64,000 nucleotides of DNA from the NCBI GenBank assembly GCA_051453625.1, contig JBOZIK010000001.1, positions 219,496,854 through 219,560,853 on the forward strand, in the 5' to 3' direction. The position numbers and the translations under genes were made by a program. This document shows positions 25,091 to 36,359 of this stretch, one piece after another. The stretch's first letter is position 1. Each line of letters begins with the position of its first letter. The notes under the pieces are model-generated. The model searched no databases, was not told where the DNA came from, and saw only the letters and a program-made list of their open reading frames with translations. The DNA comes from Welwitschia mirabilis (taxonomy: Eukaryota > Gnetophyta > Gnetopsida > Welwitschiales).

Positions 25091-26275
25091 ATTATTAGCT
25101 CTTACCCACTTCATTCTTTTAGACTGATGTAACATACCTTCTCTTGAAATATATTTGAAAGGAAAGGTACAAATAGAATTTAAAAATAACATTAATTTCC
25201 TAGCATTACAAAATAACTTAGAATGACCAGACTTACCAGAAAATGAAATGTAACTTTATAAATAAATGTATTTTGTCATGTTACTAGATTTTGCTGATTT
25301 TGTGGCCTTTGGAGGATGAGTCTAATACCTGTATTATCATGAGCTAGTTTCTATATTCCAAGAATTTGTTCCAATTTAATTGAATAACTTGAAAGTTTAT
25401 TAACAAAATGTGATAATTATTTACCTCTAGTGAAAGTTTAAAATTTTCATATTTGATCATCTTGTACTTCATTTCCAATTCCTCCTTTTATTTAGTGAGA
25501 GTTTTCATCATTTTGTTCATATTATTGATGTGTTTTTTCACACTCAATCTAAAGATTCTGATAAGTTCTTTCAAGTTAATTCTTTTTTTTTTCAATAAGA
25601 TCCAAATCATTAGGTTTAGATGAGCAAGGTAGGTTATACAATGAAGATACAATTGCCANNNNNNNNNNNNNNNNNNNNNNNNNNNNNNNNNNNNTAAAGT
25701 GTTAGCTTTCATCCACTTAGTCCTTTTGGACTGATATTGTACACCTCCTCTTGGAACACATGTAAATGGAAAGGTACTAATTGAATTTGAAAATAACATC
25801 AATTTTCTAGCATTGCAAAATAACTGGGAATGACCTGACTTACCACAAAAATGACATTAACTTTAGAAATAAACTTATTTTACTAAGTTATCTAATTTTG
25901 TTGATTTTGTACCCTTTAGGAGATGAAACCAATACCTGTCTTATCATGATCCGATTTCTATATTTCAAGCATCTGTTCTAATTTAGTTGAATCCCTAAAA
26001 AATTTATTGATAAAATGTGATAAGTTCTTTACTTCTAGTGTAAGTTTGGAATTTTTAGACTTGACCATCTTATATTTTGTTTCCAATTCCTCCTTTTCTT
26101 TGGTGAGAGTTTTTACAATCTTAATTAGATCATTGATGAACTTGTTAATTTTTCACACTCCACGTAAAGTTCCTGATAGGTATCTCCTAACTCATTCCAA
26201 TCTTCTTCAATGAGGTCCAAATCATTAGGTTCTGATGAGCTAGGCAAGTTCTGCAATGGAAGCATAATTGTCATG
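25091..26275. repeat. Direct duplication of about 570-580 bp in copia gag
   Basis: Segment A (25,091-25,658) and segment B (25,697-26,275) align over their full length, about 606 bp apart. Shared blocks include GAAAGGTAC, TTCCAATTCCTCCTTTT and AAATCATTAGGTT. Both encode the second zinc-knuckle region and the linker after it. They differ by many substitutions, so the duplication is old or B and A come from different copies. A 36-N gap sits exactly between them. Confidence 0.8.
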
Positions 26276-27309
26276 ATGGAGAGTCTTTGATATCCATCTA
26301 AATCCTAGTTGGAATTACTATCATCATCTTCATCTACATTGTCCCATGTAAGAATGAATGATGATGTCTATGACTTTCTTTATTCTTTCTTGTTGTTTGG
26401 ATACTCATTTCGAACGTGTCTATAGCCTTTGTATGCATAACATTGGATTTCTTTCCCTTTATCTTAATCTTTTCTAAACTTTGAGTGGCCTCTTTTTGTT
26501 CCTCTACTTGACTCACCTTCTATCTTTCTTCTGTGTAAAAATTTCTTAAATCTCCTTGTTAGTAGAGAAACTTCATAATTATTAAGATCTTTATCTGATT
26601 TCTCTGACCTGTATTCTTCTTGCACACATTTCAAAGCAATGCCTTTCTTTCTATCTTTAGAAAATTTTAATTCAAAAGTTTTTAAATTACCTTGCAATTC
26701 TTCAAGTACCATCATGTCTATGTTTGCTTTCTTAGATTGCAGTGGCTTTTGGTTCAAATATTTTTGGAAGGGATCTCAACACTTTTTGAACCACCTTTGC
26801 CTCATTCATTCTTTTACCTAGACTTGCCATTAAATTTAAGATGTCTATATGTCTGATAAAGAATTTCTATAATTTTTCATCCTTGTCCATATGAATGTCT
26901 TCAATTTTGGACATGAGCATTTGGAAGTTGGCCAACTTAATAGTGGATGTCCCTTTGTGTACTATTTCAAGGATGTCCCAAGCTTCTTTTGCATATTGAT
27001 AGTTTACAATTAGTTTGAACTCATCTGTATATACTGCATAAAAAATTGCATTAAGAGCAAGGGTGTTTATAGTAGCTTTGAATCTATCAATTGGGGTTCA
27101 TTGGTCTCAAGTTTTTGTAACCACAATGGTATTTTCATGAACATGGATTTTAGTCTGAGTAGGCATAGTATAACCATTGTAAATAACCTCTTTAATGTGT
27201 GCATCTAGGGATTTGAGAAAGATTCTATACGAGCTTTTCAATATGCATAGTTTGACCCATTAAATATGGGTGGATGACCAGTGGAAAAACCATCCAAAGG
27301 ATTATTCAT
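25091..27309 (-). pseudogene. Copia gag (decayed), with internal duplication
   Basis: I place the start at the ATG at 27,309 (minus strand), 53 bp downstream of the primer site. The first residues are MNNPLDGFSTGHPPIFNGSN, the usual start of this gag type, followed by a YWKARI-like block. Middle parts read IALKCVQEEYRSEKSDKD and LTRRFKKFLHRRK (about 26,464-26,650 is open). The first zinc knuckle (about 26,390-26,450) reads CYAYKGYRHVRNEY: two cysteines have become tyrosine. A second knuckle, CHFCGKSGHSQLFC (about 25,800-25,860), is intact, but its duplicate near 25,200-25,250 has lost the first cysteines. A 36-N gap lies at 25,659-25,694. Gag would form the particle that packages element RNA. 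Confidence 0.88.
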
Positions 27310-27361
27310 TTTTAAGGTTCAAGAGTCTAGACTTGTTAGGATCTAACACAGATTCAACCAA

Positions 27362-27373
27362 GCTCTGATACCA
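27362..27373 (-). other. Copia primer binding site (tRNA-iMet)
   Basis: The plus strand shows GCTCTGATACCA, so the minus strand has a perfect TGGTATCAGAGC, complementary to the 3' end of plant initiator methionine tRNA. Two bases separate it from the LTR end. It is the only undamaged primer site in the window. Confidence 0.95.
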
Positions 27374-27375
27374 AA

Positions 27376-28725
27376 TGAGGGATCGAGAACCCTAGAGGAG
27401 GAATAAATATGATTTAAAAATAATCAAATAAAATCACAAAAATATCTTTACTTGAAATAAATATGAAAATACTTTTGTAAATAAAACTTGAAGTTATTCT
27501 AAAAAATAAAGAATAGAAAGCACAAAAATACTAATGAGGATGCACACAAGATTTATAGTAGTTTGGAAAACCCCCTACTCTACTCTTGATGATTAGCTTT
27601 TATCCAAGCCTAATCCAATTCTTCATTACTCCCTTTATACGTATTTTATCTTCATTTATAACCTTTATAATTAGACTTTTCTGAAGCTCATTCTCAACCT
27701 TTAGTAAGAATGCAAAGTAGTGATAATGGTGTGTCGAAATGCATAGGTTTCACTTGATCTCTAGCTTAAGAATAGTATTGATACACTACTTAAGAAGATG
27801 GTATAATCCACAAGCATACATTACAACTAACTTAACCAAGTAGACAATGATAAAAAAAGCTCTTAGTACATCTTTGATTTAGTAGAGAATATGATAATGA
27901 GTATAACAAATAATTTCATAATGATTCAAAAGTAATACAATGATTTTGAATTTTAGCAAATATATAGTAGAAGTATTTTAGGATTTTTACAAGTAAAAAG
28001 ACTTTTCAACAGACAAAAAAATGGGTTTATAATAGCTAGAAAAATTCCATTTCCATCATGACTAGTTGATCCCTTGAAATGTCCGGTTGATTTCTTCTGA
28101 TGCTATCATTGAAGTTGATTACCTCATGTTCTTTTGGTTGATCCTCATTTCTAACTGCTTTATGTCTGGTAGACCCCTTAGGTTCATTTTATCACTAATC
28201 TAGTTACTTTAATATTCATCTAGTTATTCCCTTATTCAAAAAAAATTGTAATAGTGCTTTTATCTCTAGGTTTGGATGATCCCATAAATGTTTAGTTAAC
28301 CCCTTACTAATAAAAGATGAAAACATCACTCTAGGTCTGGTTGACCTTTATAAATCCAATCAATTCCTTAATTATTAGCTATAAAAGTTTGATTCTTAAG
28401 TCTAATCGATCCCTCAAGAATCTGGTCAACCCTTTGATGATCAGCTATGCAGTATTAGATGCTTAGGTCTAGTCGATTCCTCATGTGGTTAGTTGATCCC
28501 TCTAAATGTAGTTCATTTTATTATGAGCTTTAGGGGTAGTCAACCCCATAGGAATTTGTTCGACCCCTTAAGAAGGTATAAAAACTAATAGGTTTAATTT
28601 TAAATTGTGATAAATTGTTTTAGGTTATGACTTGTAATGATTAATATTTTTTGCACAGGATACAATATGTTTTGCTAAATAGAAAACATGAGTTTAAAAT
28701 CAAATTGTAAAATATTAACTCAAAA
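27376..28725 (-). repeat. Copia 5' LTR (1,350 bp)
   Basis: On the minus strand it runs from a decayed TG start (TTTTGAGTTAATATTTT) to an intact CCTCA end two bases before the primer site. The partner is 18,853-19,675. The body contains many degenerate copies of a motif like TCTGGTCGACCCCTTAA, spaced 20-60 bp, in both orientations because the core GGTCGACC is palindromic. The bases after the LTR on the plus strand (AAGAC, 28,726-28,730) are the likely target duplication. Confidence 0.9.
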
Positions 28726-30302
28726 AAGACTAGGATTAATGCCCCTTATATTTGATAAGGTCCATCTAATAGCTTCTTGGGTTTTTTCAAAAGGTTAAAT
28801 AAGGCATCCTCTTAGATCAAAGATGAGATTAAGCTAATTACTATAGGATAATTGGAATATTCTTTAAGGAAGAGATACTTAAGATCAATAGATAATGGCT
28901 TTAACTTAATAATAGGCGTATCCTCATAGCTCATAATAAATTATAGCTTATAAGAATAAAGAGGATTAAAGTTATCAAGATAAAAAGAAGTAATTTAGGT
29001 TTCATTGATTTGACTATCATCATTTTCTTCAATATTTTTAAGATTAGATTCTAGATATGTGAAAGGATTTTTTTTATCTTATAAATTGATTATCTTAATT
29101 ATATAGGTTGTAACTTAGTTACATCTTTAATTAGGTCTTTCTCAGGTAAAACAAGTATGTTGATTAAACTTTTGCTATGATTTATTAATAACATATCAAG
29201 GTTCGATGAACTTATGAAGTGTATCTTCTAAAGAACTTGAATAAAATTGTTGAGCTTTAATAGGTGAATGATATTAGGGGTTCATAACCATAAAAGTAAA
29301 ATAGAGATGAACCATAATATGTAGAGCCATAAAGAGTTTGAGTAATCTATGAAGAAGAATCTAAGTATTAACACTAAAGGTATTTTTCCTATAGTTTGCT
29401 TGGTTTGAGAACTAAATGGAACATAAGTTTCATGCTTCTGGATGAAAGAGTAAGGATTATATTTTATGTTTGAAAGGTTTTAATGGAATATCTTATCAAA
29501 TGTAAGAATATAATCGATAAAAATTATGTTAAAATAATCACTAAAAGTTATGTTTTTGGATGTGCATAACACATGAAAAGATTTAAGATGATGTAAGTGT
29601 AAGATTCACTAAAGATGATGATGTTTAGTGACTAGAAGTTAATGATACTGGTGACAAAAGATAGTAATATTAGTAAGTTATCATTAAAAAGGTTTCAATA
29701 AAAGATGAAAATGTTGCTCACAAGATAGCTAATAGTCTAGGATAATAGGTCATTATGGTTGATTAACTAGTAAAGACTAAATGTAAATTCTAGAAAGGAT
29801 AATGCAAAAATGAGAACTAAAATGAAAAAGATGTAAGTAATAAATTACTTTCCTTAGATTTTTACTAATAATGTCCTTCTTTAAAATTTTTCTTCAAGTA
29901 CATCTTAAGGAAGTTATTTAAAATAGAAAAGGAAAGAGATACGAGAAGATATGATAGAGAGAAGATGAATAGAAGAAAAAATCTATTTATTGTTTTTCTT
30001 GGCATTTTTTATTCAAACCTATAAAAAGTCGATCTTTATGATAAAATTTCATATATTATTCTAGATAATATTTATAAGAAAAGAAAGAAAATAAAAAGAA
30101 AAGATCAAGTCCTATTGATCAAGTACTAGACATGATTAACACTAACCCACTAGTGATAAAAACAAAAATAAAAAATAAAAAGCCACTAAAAAGGAACTAG
30201 TATTAAAAAGAAAAAAATAAAAATAAAGTAAAAGAAAAGTATTAAAGAGATGTATAAAAATGTAAATTTTTTATGTTATCTATTGTAGCTACCATGCTAT
30301 TA
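28726..30302 (-). pseudogene. Athila-type element, 5' interior and pol upstream of RT (decayed)
   Basis: Minus strand. Just above the copia insertion the protein reads EDTPIIKLKPLSID, then LKYLFLKEYS, LLKKPKKL and finally TLSNIRGINPSL ending at 28,726. This is the Athila segment 'LELKPLPEHLKYAFLGE ... LADIKGISPSLC' that leads into RT. Above about 29,150 no gag domain can be recognised, and only 1.6 kb separate this point from the primer site, less than a full gag-protease needs. Part of gag is therefore probably deleted. The A-rich run at 30,060-30,260 fits the untranslated leader. Confidence 0.75.
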
Positions 30303-30320
30303 TCCCTAGTAATGGTGCCA
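30303..30320 (-). other. Athila primer binding site (tRNA-Asp type, decayed)
   Basis: The minus strand has TGGCACCATTACTAGGGA. The tRNA-Asp primer site used by Athila-type elements is TGGCGCCGTTGCCGGGGA. The five differences are all transitions of the G-to-A or C-to-T kind. Its position just upstream of the Athila remnant supports this assignment. Confidence 0.75.
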
Positions 30321-31450
30321 AAAAGCTATTCATAGTGAAATCTAGCTATGTTTGTATCTGTTGCTAGTGTATAGTAAACAGCAAGATCACCTTAGGAATA
30401 TAAATCTTATTTGATCAAATCCAATGTTTACTAATACTACTAGAAATTCCATTTATTGTATAGTCTCAATATTATTCTTCTATAAGAATAGATGTCATGA
30501 GCTATTAATAAAGCAAGGATAATAAAAATGAGTATAAAAGACTAAAATTGTATAAGAGAAATAGGAATGGGACATAGAATCTAGACTAGCATAATATCTT
30601 CAATAAAAAGCACAAGTATTCAATTAAATCCATATAGCTTACTTTGAGCAATCATGATAACAGAATCACATCTACCATGGACATGAGTCTCCTGTAGTTC
30701 TATCTCAAGCATAGTGGCATAATTGCGTTCATCATAGACACAAGGGTGATTTCTTCAACCCATGTATCCTTAAGAATATAGTAAGTATAAAAAGTAGGAA
30801 TCTCCTAATGTCCATCAAATAAAGATTCAAATTATACAAGCTAGAGTAAAAAGAAGAATTACTAAAAAGATCTTAAAGTAATAACATACCTTAGTCAATC
30901 CTAAGTATAACAATTATGAAACAATCATAACTTAATATCAAATTAGTGCATCAAGAACATGAAAGACTTTATTATTAGAAAAGTAAAAGAATACAATCCA
31001 TAAAAAATACTCATACTAAACTAAGAAGCATCATGCTAGTTTGAAAGCTATCCCATCCCTATGGAACTTTTAAGAATAACACGTGATTAAAGATTTAATA
31101 TCTCTTATATAATATGATAATGATCACATGATCTTAAGTAAAGTGAAGTAGGGTATGTATAGATATAAATTTATGGTTTCTAATTAGGATTTCTAAGGCC
31201 TCATTGGGTCATTCTTTAGAATGCCTCAAGTATACAACGTTGGAAGCCAATGTGAGGGGTTTTTCTTAGAAAATATTCTCCATTCATATTCTTCTTTTAA
31301 AAATTTCTTAAATGGATTTCTTGCATCAATAAAGCTTACAAATTTAAATGTGGACTCATTCTGCACATAGTCACTAATGTCGTTACTTATATAACTAGTA
31401 CCACCACCAATAATACTTAACACACCTCCATCTTCTATCACAATACTCTA
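30321..31450 (-). repeat. Probable Athila 5' LTR (outer edge not seen)
   Basis: Sequence directly above the tRNA-Asp primer site must be the 5' LTR of the minus-strand Athila element. I could not find a second copy in the window, so the outer boundary is a guess based on the family's usual 1-2 kb length. No TATA box or polyadenylation signal could be placed with confidence. Confidence 0.4.
31226..31441 (-). other. Unidentified 71-codon open frame
   Basis: It reads MIEDGGVLSIIGGGTSYISN at its start and ends SHWLPTLYT. Its composition is more protein-like than most chance frames here: mixed charges, aromatic residues, FIDARNPFKKFLKEEYEWR, and no long K/I/N runs. I do not recognise the family. 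It lies inside or at the edge of the presumed Athila LTR and may be chance, a captured exon or part of an antisense element frame. No neighbouring exon could be joined to it. Confidence 0.2.
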
Positions 31451-34029
31451 GATGATACAAATATCCTTTAAAATGATATTGCTAAGATAAATTATTCATA
31501 AGACTATATTTCTATGGTGTTAATCATAATAAATACATAAAATCATTATGATTATCAATTATATATGCTAATAAGGACTATATTTCCTAATGTAAATGTT
31601 AATTTTTTCATGTTATCATGTATCTGCATAAAAAGTATGAATTATTATTGGCTTAAAAAACCCCTTAACCTATAAAATATTCACTTGTTTAGCTATTACC
31701 TCTTAGTATATATCCATAAAAGAACATTCATTACTTCTACGTTAATTTAGATTACATATAAAACATACAATGTCTTTATTAAAATTATAGCATTTAGAAA
31801 TTTATTAGATGTTTTAAGAATTTAAATATCATATTTAGTTTTCTTGTCAAATAATATTTATCATCTAATTTATAAATACTTCTTTCTATAGCTATGTTGA
31901 ACATTTGGATTGTTTAGGTAAATGTTTGACTCTACATGATATTTTCCAATTTTTAGAACTTTTAGCTATGTGATCTAATGTACTCCAATTTTTTTTCCTT
32001 TTATTTAAATGTAAAAGTTTTTTTCCACTCATCTTCATCTACTTCGTGGTTTTTAAATCTTCATAGAAAAAGTTTATTATTATCCATGTTTTAAAATCAT
32101 GTTAAGGGAATTTCCTTACTAAGTTTTTAAAATGTTTAATTTTATAGAAGGCTTATTAACATATTATTAAAAATTCATAACATTACATCTCAATTTACCT
32201 TTTTTTTTATGTAAGTAAATACTTTTTTAATAACACATGATTAAGATTTTTTTCTTAAGCAAATTTATAAAGTTTTCAAAGAAGGTAGTCAAGAATTTAT
32301 ATTTTCTTATAATGAAAATGGAAATAGTTAAAATTAATTACCTCATCTTGATCACATCCATATAATTTGAATGATGTAGCAAATTTAAATTCATGTAGAT
32401 GTTTATAAGGATCTTCTAAATTAATATCATGAAATTTAGGTAATAAATTAATTATTTTTTATCTTATTTTAAAGTGATTCATATGAGGAGACAAGATCAT
32501 ACATGAAATAACTGAAAACTCATATCACCATAGACATCTTAGTATTTTTCTAAGTGAAAATGAATCAATACTATCTATATTTTATTTATACATGGTTGTA
32601 TCTATTAAAAGAATTTCTAATATTTATAATTTTGAGATTTCAAAGTATTACCTATTTAAAATGAGAGTTTAGTATAATTTTTATTAAATTCATTCATGAA
32701 ATATTTAAGGTAAAGTTTCTTTTTGCATTAAATTCTCCATAAAATCAGCTAGTAAAGGTTCTCATCTAATAATTCCAAGAGATTATAATTAACTGAAGTC
32801 ATTTCAAGATAGATTATTTATATAAAATGACAATAAATAATTAAAAATGTAATTTCATATTTCAGATAATTCAATTAATACAAACAAGGTGATAGTACTA
32901 ATAAAGAAAATGGTGGTACTAATTAAAATGAATTTTACAAATTATAAGAAATAGATGATAAATAGGTCATACATTTTTGTTATTTAAAATATTATTTTTC
33001 TTTAAAAATTTTATAAAAATTAAAATCTAATAAAATAAATTTATAGATCTAATCCAATGAACTATCGCATGGCTAGTAATCATGATTGCATTAATAATAG
33101 AAGATAAGAACATATACAATTATAAAATAAATTGTATTAATCAAAATTGAAGCACTAAAATGAATCATCAATCTAATAAAATATATGCTTTTAGACTTCA
33201 AATCTTAGTTGCATTATGAATTAGTTATGCCCATATGCTTAGGGAGGAAGCCAAGTGGCTTAGAATCTCATGATTAAATAAGTCATTATTATACTATGAG
33301 AAATTGAGATTTAACAAAGATAAACTAGATATGGAATGAATTTTAGAAAAGAATAGNNNNNNNNNNNNNNNNNNNNNNNNNNNNNNNNNNNNNNNNNNNN
33401 NNNNNNNNNNNNNNNNNNNNNNNNNNNNNNNNNNNNNNNNNNNNNNNNNNNNNNNNTTTAGAAAAGAATAGACATTCCTTAAATCTTAAAATAAGTTATG
33501 ACTACATAGTCAAAGGTTGAAGTTTTCATTTTTAATTTCACATGCTTGATGCATTATGATATATTACATTTGGTTAATATAGAATCATTTGGTCATTAAA
33601 TTAATAAGTGCATCCTTGATCTTCATAAAATATTCTTTTATTATATAGTTATTAATTCAAATTTTTATCAATTTTATAATTTTTATTAGATTTTTTAATG
33701 GATAATTTTTATTCTCACATTTCTAAGATCTATTATATTCTAGAAACTAATAATGGTAATCACCTTAAGTTTCATATGTAATTTGAAGAAACGATAGATC
33801 AATATTTTTATAAAATAAAATTAAAGTAATAGTTATTATCAATAATAATTTTATAATTATAAAAATTAAAATCAACTAATGATAATTCAATAATAAACAT
33901 GTCATCTATAGTATTAAAATTGTTTATTTATTAGAGTTTAAATAGAAAATCTTGTAAAAATTAAAGGATAATCAAGAACCATAATCAAAAGGACTATTAT
34001 GTCTATTATCATTACATTATAATGTAAAC
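31451..34029. other. AT-rich stretch, nothing recognised; 100-N gap
   Basis: No coding signature on either strand. The gap 33,357-33,456 is exactly 100 N, and the 15 bases on its left (33,342-33,356) are repeated on its right (33,457-33,471). Confidence 0.5.
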
Positions 34030-35045
34030 ACATTATTATATCCATCATATAATGTTTTGATATCTTATAATTAATTTTTCAGTTAAGTTAAACAAATTGA
34101 TTAATAAAATAATGTAGAACCATAAATAAAGACATGGAAATGTTTCTTCCCAATAAAATATTAACCATGGTCAAATTAGAAAAAAAGAAAAGAAAAGAAA
34201 AGAAAATCCATAACATATCTTTATTAATGAAATCTCTTTTTCTTTCTCTTCTACATTTACCTACCTTAATCCTAGTATTTATTAAACTAAGTGATCTTAT
34301 TAGAGGTACTATCTAGGTATTACTACCTTCAAGGTTTCGTATGCAAAATTCCTAAGGGTCTAGGATAACTTATAAAGGACATATCCTATCTTATGTGAAT
34401 CTTACTCATGTCTTACATCTCAAGTATATAATTCCTTTAACATTGATTTGAAAGTGTTTACACCACTTCCAAAATGATCATATCTTTTTTAGTATGGTTT
34501 AACTAATTAATGAGTCTTTAACATTAATTTCCTATTAATACTTTTTATTGATTAAAAAATTCATGTTATGTTATTCCAATTAATTCTTATGTTTCTTAAT
34601 AATTTCAACATATAAAAAGATATGTAAACATCTTATTAATATTTTGAATTTATAGCATTTATTTAACCTCTTTCCTAGTATCATAGTTTGTTGTTAAAAT
34701 ACTATACTTCCACATAAACTACTCTTCATTCTTATTGTGTCACTTTGTAATTCTCATCCTCATGTAGTTATTTTATTTAAATGATTAAAAATAGTCACTT
34801 ACTTACTTACTACAATCATTATTGTGAAGGTGGGATCCAACTTAAGTTCCTTTCCTCATTTTTCTTTGAATAATTCTTCATCATATGTTTCTTCTTTGGA
34901 TAGTTCTTAATCATATGTTCATTTTTATTAAAAATATGGATATATTAAAAGTGTTTGATTCTATATGGATGATTGGTTTTAAGGTTGTGAGAACTATTAA
35001 AACTAAGGATATGAAGCATACTATAGATTTATTCAAGGTGTAATA
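34030..35045. repeat. Left LTR-like copy
   Basis: It matches 38,280-39,224. Landmarks include the CATGTCTTACATCTCAA block, TTAATAA.TCTTT, and an end reading AAGGTGTAATACTAGT against GGAGTTACACTAGT in the partner. An AAAAG microsatellite lies at about 34,180-34,206. The start is approximate. The open frame 34,134-34,316 crosses the microsatellite and is not a gene. Confidence 0.5.
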
Positions 35046-36359
35046 CTAGTGGTCATGTAAGCATTCGTTATGACTTATTATTTATCTTTCATTTAATATT
35101 TTATCTTTTTATATGCTTCCTAGGATAACTTAAATTTAAGAGAACAAGTAGATTTTGTAATCTTGATGAAAGAGTACCACTAAAGTTATTTATTAATTCT
35201 TAGAATCTTTTCAATGCTAGTACTTTACTAATTTCTAAAACTCCTGCAAATGTTCATATAGGATTTTTATTACTAGATATAAACATTTAAATTACACTTT
35301 TTAAATCTTTAACAAAGTAGTTAGGGATGCACACTTTCTAAACTCATTTATAAAATCATTTCATTTAATCTAATTTTTTTCCTTTCTCTTAGTCTAATTC
35401 ATCATGTTAATGCATCCCTTATTAAGAACCCTGTGGAATAACAACCATGATTAGTATTTTTAAAATTATTTAATATAAAATGATTTTTAATGTATTAGAT
35501 CCAATTCAAAGGTTCTTTGCAATATTTAAGGCACCTATATACATTTAATCTATAACTTTCTAATGTATTCTCAGAATTATTTTTCCTTAATGAAGTATCT
35601 TCATGATTATCCATGCAAGGTATGAATTCAATTCTTATACTTTTAAATCTGTCTATCAATTTATTCTATAGCTCTAAGACTTGTAAATACAAGTGTTTAT
35701 TAGCATGTTATATCTTAAATTATTTTGTGGCATGCTTAAATGAATTCATGTAATTTAGATATAAGGGATTACATAGGTTTCTTCCATGGTATTCCTTCTA
35801 AAACTCATAGGATGTAGTTAAGTTTCTTATTTACTTAGATTTAGAAGGCCTTAATATTTGTGTAATTATATTTCTTCTAAAACTCATAAGATGGAGACAA
35901 GTTCCTCATTTGCCTAATTTTAAGAGACCTTTAAATTTCTATAATTTTCCTTATTGGTAAACTTCATAAGTCTTTCATCTATATAAATTAATGTAATGGT
36001 TCATTTGATCTTTCATGATTTACCAATATATTCATTCTCAAGGTGTTATTTTTTTTACTTGTATTCTACCATTTCTTAGGAATGGTTAACATAGTTACTT
36101 AATTCCTAAAGATTATAACTAATAAAACTATCAATAATTATTTAATTTTTAGTGAAAATAATAAGATTAATAATCTTTAGATTAATTTTGAGAAATAGGT
36201 TGATTTATCTTATTATAAATTAATTTTTGAATAAAATATATATTATAAATTAATTTTTGAGTAAAATATATATTATCTTTAAATTTTGGCTTATTCATAA
36301 AGTTTAAATGGACTCTAATGAATCTTGATGACTGATTAACTATATAACATTCTATTTGA
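35046..36359. other. Interior, nothing recognised
   Basis: No coding signature. A short 43-bp direct repeat (TATAAATTAATTTTTGA-type) occurs at about 36,214-36,275 just before the tandem array. Two related TAAAACTCATA(A/G)GATG phrases recur near 35,800 and 35,880, suggesting further decayed repeats. Confidence 0.4.

Larger units (their letters stand above)
18750..28725 (-). mobile_element. Ty1/copia retrotransposon (SIRE/Tork-like), inserted in Athila pol
   Basis: It has all landmarks in minus-strand order: 5' LTR 27,376-28,725, iMet primer site 27,362-27,373, gag from 27,309, protease, integrase, RT, RNase H, an extra 3' region, polypurine tract 19,676-19,690 and a shortened 3' LTR 18,853-19,675. 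The order protease-integrase-RT identifies Ty1/copia. The gag start with an 'FNGSNYAYWK'-like block, two zinc-knuckle regions and an extra region after RNase H fit the SIRE/Tork-like group. Every domain has stops, and key residues are mutated, so it cannot move. It lies between Athila codons for INPSL (ending at 28,726) and FIHHI (18,749). Three N-gaps fall in the 3' region and one in gag. Confidence 0.92.

Noticed and set aside
34134-34316. Lysine-rich 60-codon frame
   Set aside because: It is produced by the AAAAG microsatellite within an LTR-like copy.
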